From contig JAFGJF010000536.1 in assembly GCA_016929205.1 (NCBI GenBank), positions 1-6,145 of the forward strand: a stretch of DNA of 6,145 bases, given 5' to 3'. Both the position numbers and the translations under genes were made by a program. Below the pieces are notes generated by a model, which was not told the origin of the DNA, ran no database searches, and saw only the letters and a list, made by a program, of their open reading frames with translations. This DNA comes from Anaerolineae bacterium (GTDB taxonomy: Bacteria; Chloroflexota; Anaerolineae; JAFGEY01). The first letter of the stretch is position 1. Each line of letters begins with the position of its first letter. Positions 5,218-6,145 of this stretch are shown piece after piece.

Positions 5218-6145
5218 ATGTCTGATTGGCATGTGCGACCTATAGAGCAAACGATAGAGACACTGGACACAGATAGTAAGCAGGGCCTTGGAGATGAGCA
5301 AGCCCGCGCTTTGCTGCTTGAACAGGGCCCCAACGAACTGGTCGAAAAGGCGACCAAGAGCCCGTGGCGGATGTTGCTGGCCCAGTTCACAGAGACGATG
5401 GTCGTCATTTTGATCGTCGCCGCCATCGCATCTGGCCTGCTGGGCAAGCTGACCGAGACAATCGCCATCCTCGCGATCGTACTCATGTTTGCTATCCTGG
5501 GGTTCGTTCAGGAATACCGCGCAGAGCGGGCAATGGCTGCCTTGAAAAAGCTAGCCGTCCCCAACGTTCGCGTACGTCGAGGCAACCAAGTACGCGAGAT
5601 ACCCGCCCGCGAGCTTGTACCAGGAGATATTTTGCTGCTGGAGGCAGGTAATGTGGTTCCTGCTGACGTGCGCTTTCTGGAAGCAATCAACCTGCGCGTG
5701 CAAGAAGCTGCGTTGACTGGAGAATCAGAACCGGTGGAAAAGCACGTCGACCCACTAGAGGAACCCGATCTGCCCCTCGGTGACCGGCGCAATATGGGCT
5801 ATATGGGAACGATGGTCACCTATGGACGCGGCACGGGGGTGGTGGTCGAGACGGGTATGTCGACCGAACTGGGCCGCATCGCCACGTTGCTGCAGCAGGT
5901 CGAGGTGGAGCAGACGCCCCTACAGGACAAGCTGGATCGGGTCGGGAAGACGCTGGCCATTGTTGGCGTGGTCGCCGCGCTACTGGTGGCGGGGATCGGC
6001 ATACTTGGCGGTGAGTCACTGCTAGAGATGTTTGTCACGGCAGTCAGCGTCGCCGTCGCCGTCGTGCCCGAAGGTCTCCCCGCCGTAGTCACAATCACCC
6101 TGGCGCTTGGCGCGCAGCGTATGCTCAAGCGAAACGCCCTGATCC
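5218..6145 (+). CDS. P2A (SERCA/calcium-type) P-type cation-transporting ATPase, 3'-truncated by window edge
   Basis: The first 309 residues are present; full proteins have about 850-920. In order: an N-terminal cation-ATPase domain (about 5-75, with the GL-x-x-x-x-A and LL-x-x-x-GPNEL pattern at 23-41), membrane helices M1 (about 59-75) and M2 (about 80-98), and the actuator domain (about 100-240) with its dephosphorylation motif TGES (167-170) and VPGD at 134-137. M3 (about 244-262) and M4 (about 270-295) follow, with VVPEGLP at 282-288. PEGLP, with Glu285 at the position of SERCA Glu309, marks a Ca2+-type pump; Na,K-type pumps usually have PEGLL. The DKTGT phosphorylation site, nucleotide domain and M5-M10 lie off the window. 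Expected role: ATP-driven export of Ca2+ (or Mn2+) across the inner membrane. AGGAG (5207-5211) lies 6 bases before the ATG, and a TAG at 5197 closes the frame upstream, so this start is secure. It probably shares a transcript with the small membrane ORF. Confidence 0.93.
   Translation, partial: MSDWHVRPIEQTIETLDTDSKQGLGDEQARALLLEQGPNELVEKATKSPWRMLLAQFTETMVVILIVAAIASGLLGKLTETIAILAIVLMFAILGFVQEYRAERAMAALKKLAVPNVRVRRGNQVREIPARELVPGDILLLEAGNVVPADVRFLEAINLRVQEAALTGESEPVEKHVDPLEEPDLPLGDRRNMGYMGTMVTYGRGTGVVVETGMSTELGRIATLLQQVEVEQTPLQDKLDRVGKTLAIVGVVAALLVAGIGILGGESLLEMFVTAVSVAVAVVPEGLPAVVTITLALGAQRMLKRNALI

Noticed and set aside
5020..5301. Minus-strand open frame of 93 codons through the spacer and the ATPase start, and the one at 5148-5486
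   Set aside because: They overlap the ATPase N-terminus and the structured spacer; composition is unconvincing and no motif is seen.
1..6145. CRISPR arrays, tRNA or rRNA genes, insertion sequences, attachment sites
   Set aside because: No regularly spaced repeats, no cloverleaf-like sequence, no transposase and no terminal inverted repeats were seen.

Overview
The window holds two transcription units on the + strand. Moderate-to-high GC and tightly overlapping genes point to a free-living bacterium. A fused two-repeat lycopene cyclase, a CrtZ hydroxylase, a LOV-type blue-light receptor and a photolyase together suggest a light-exposed, pigmented, probably aerobic organism. Chloroflexota or a similar lineage is a guess only, since no phylogenetic marker is present.

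Region 1 (2-4631) is a photoprotection operon already running when the window opens. It contains the C-terminal half of a CrtI-family carotenoid desaturase, a bifunctional (CrtYc-CrtYd-like) lycopene cyclase, a CrtZ-type beta-carotene hydroxylase, a LOV-SpoIIE (PP2C) phosphatase and a class I CPD photolyase. The first four genes overlap by 4, 1 and 8 bases, so translation is probably coupled. The photolyase follows after 38 bases with its own ribosome binding site. The pathway logic is desaturation to lycopene, cyclisation to beta-carotene and hydroxylation towards zeaxanthin. The blue-light receptor probably signals to a partner-switching anti-sigma circuit encoded elsewhere, and the photolyase repairs UV damage. 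The operon promoter lies to the left of the window.

Region 2 (4632-5217) is mostly non-coding. It holds a weak candidate terminator, an extended -10 promoter near 4849, and a leader that can form two competing hairpins. It also holds an unannotated 37-residue single-pass membrane protein with a GTG start and a good ribosome binding site (4956-5069), followed by a hairpin-rich spacer of 148 bases.

Region 3 (5218-6145) is the first 309 residues of a P2A (SERCA-like) calcium-type P-type ATPase, cut by the window edge before the phosphorylation site.

Two points deserve most attention. One is the blue-light-sensing phosphatase translationally coupled to carotenoid genes and followed by a photolyase. 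The other is the tiny transmembrane protein in front of a SERCA-like pump, an arrangement that recalls small membrane peptides known to regulate P-type ATPases.
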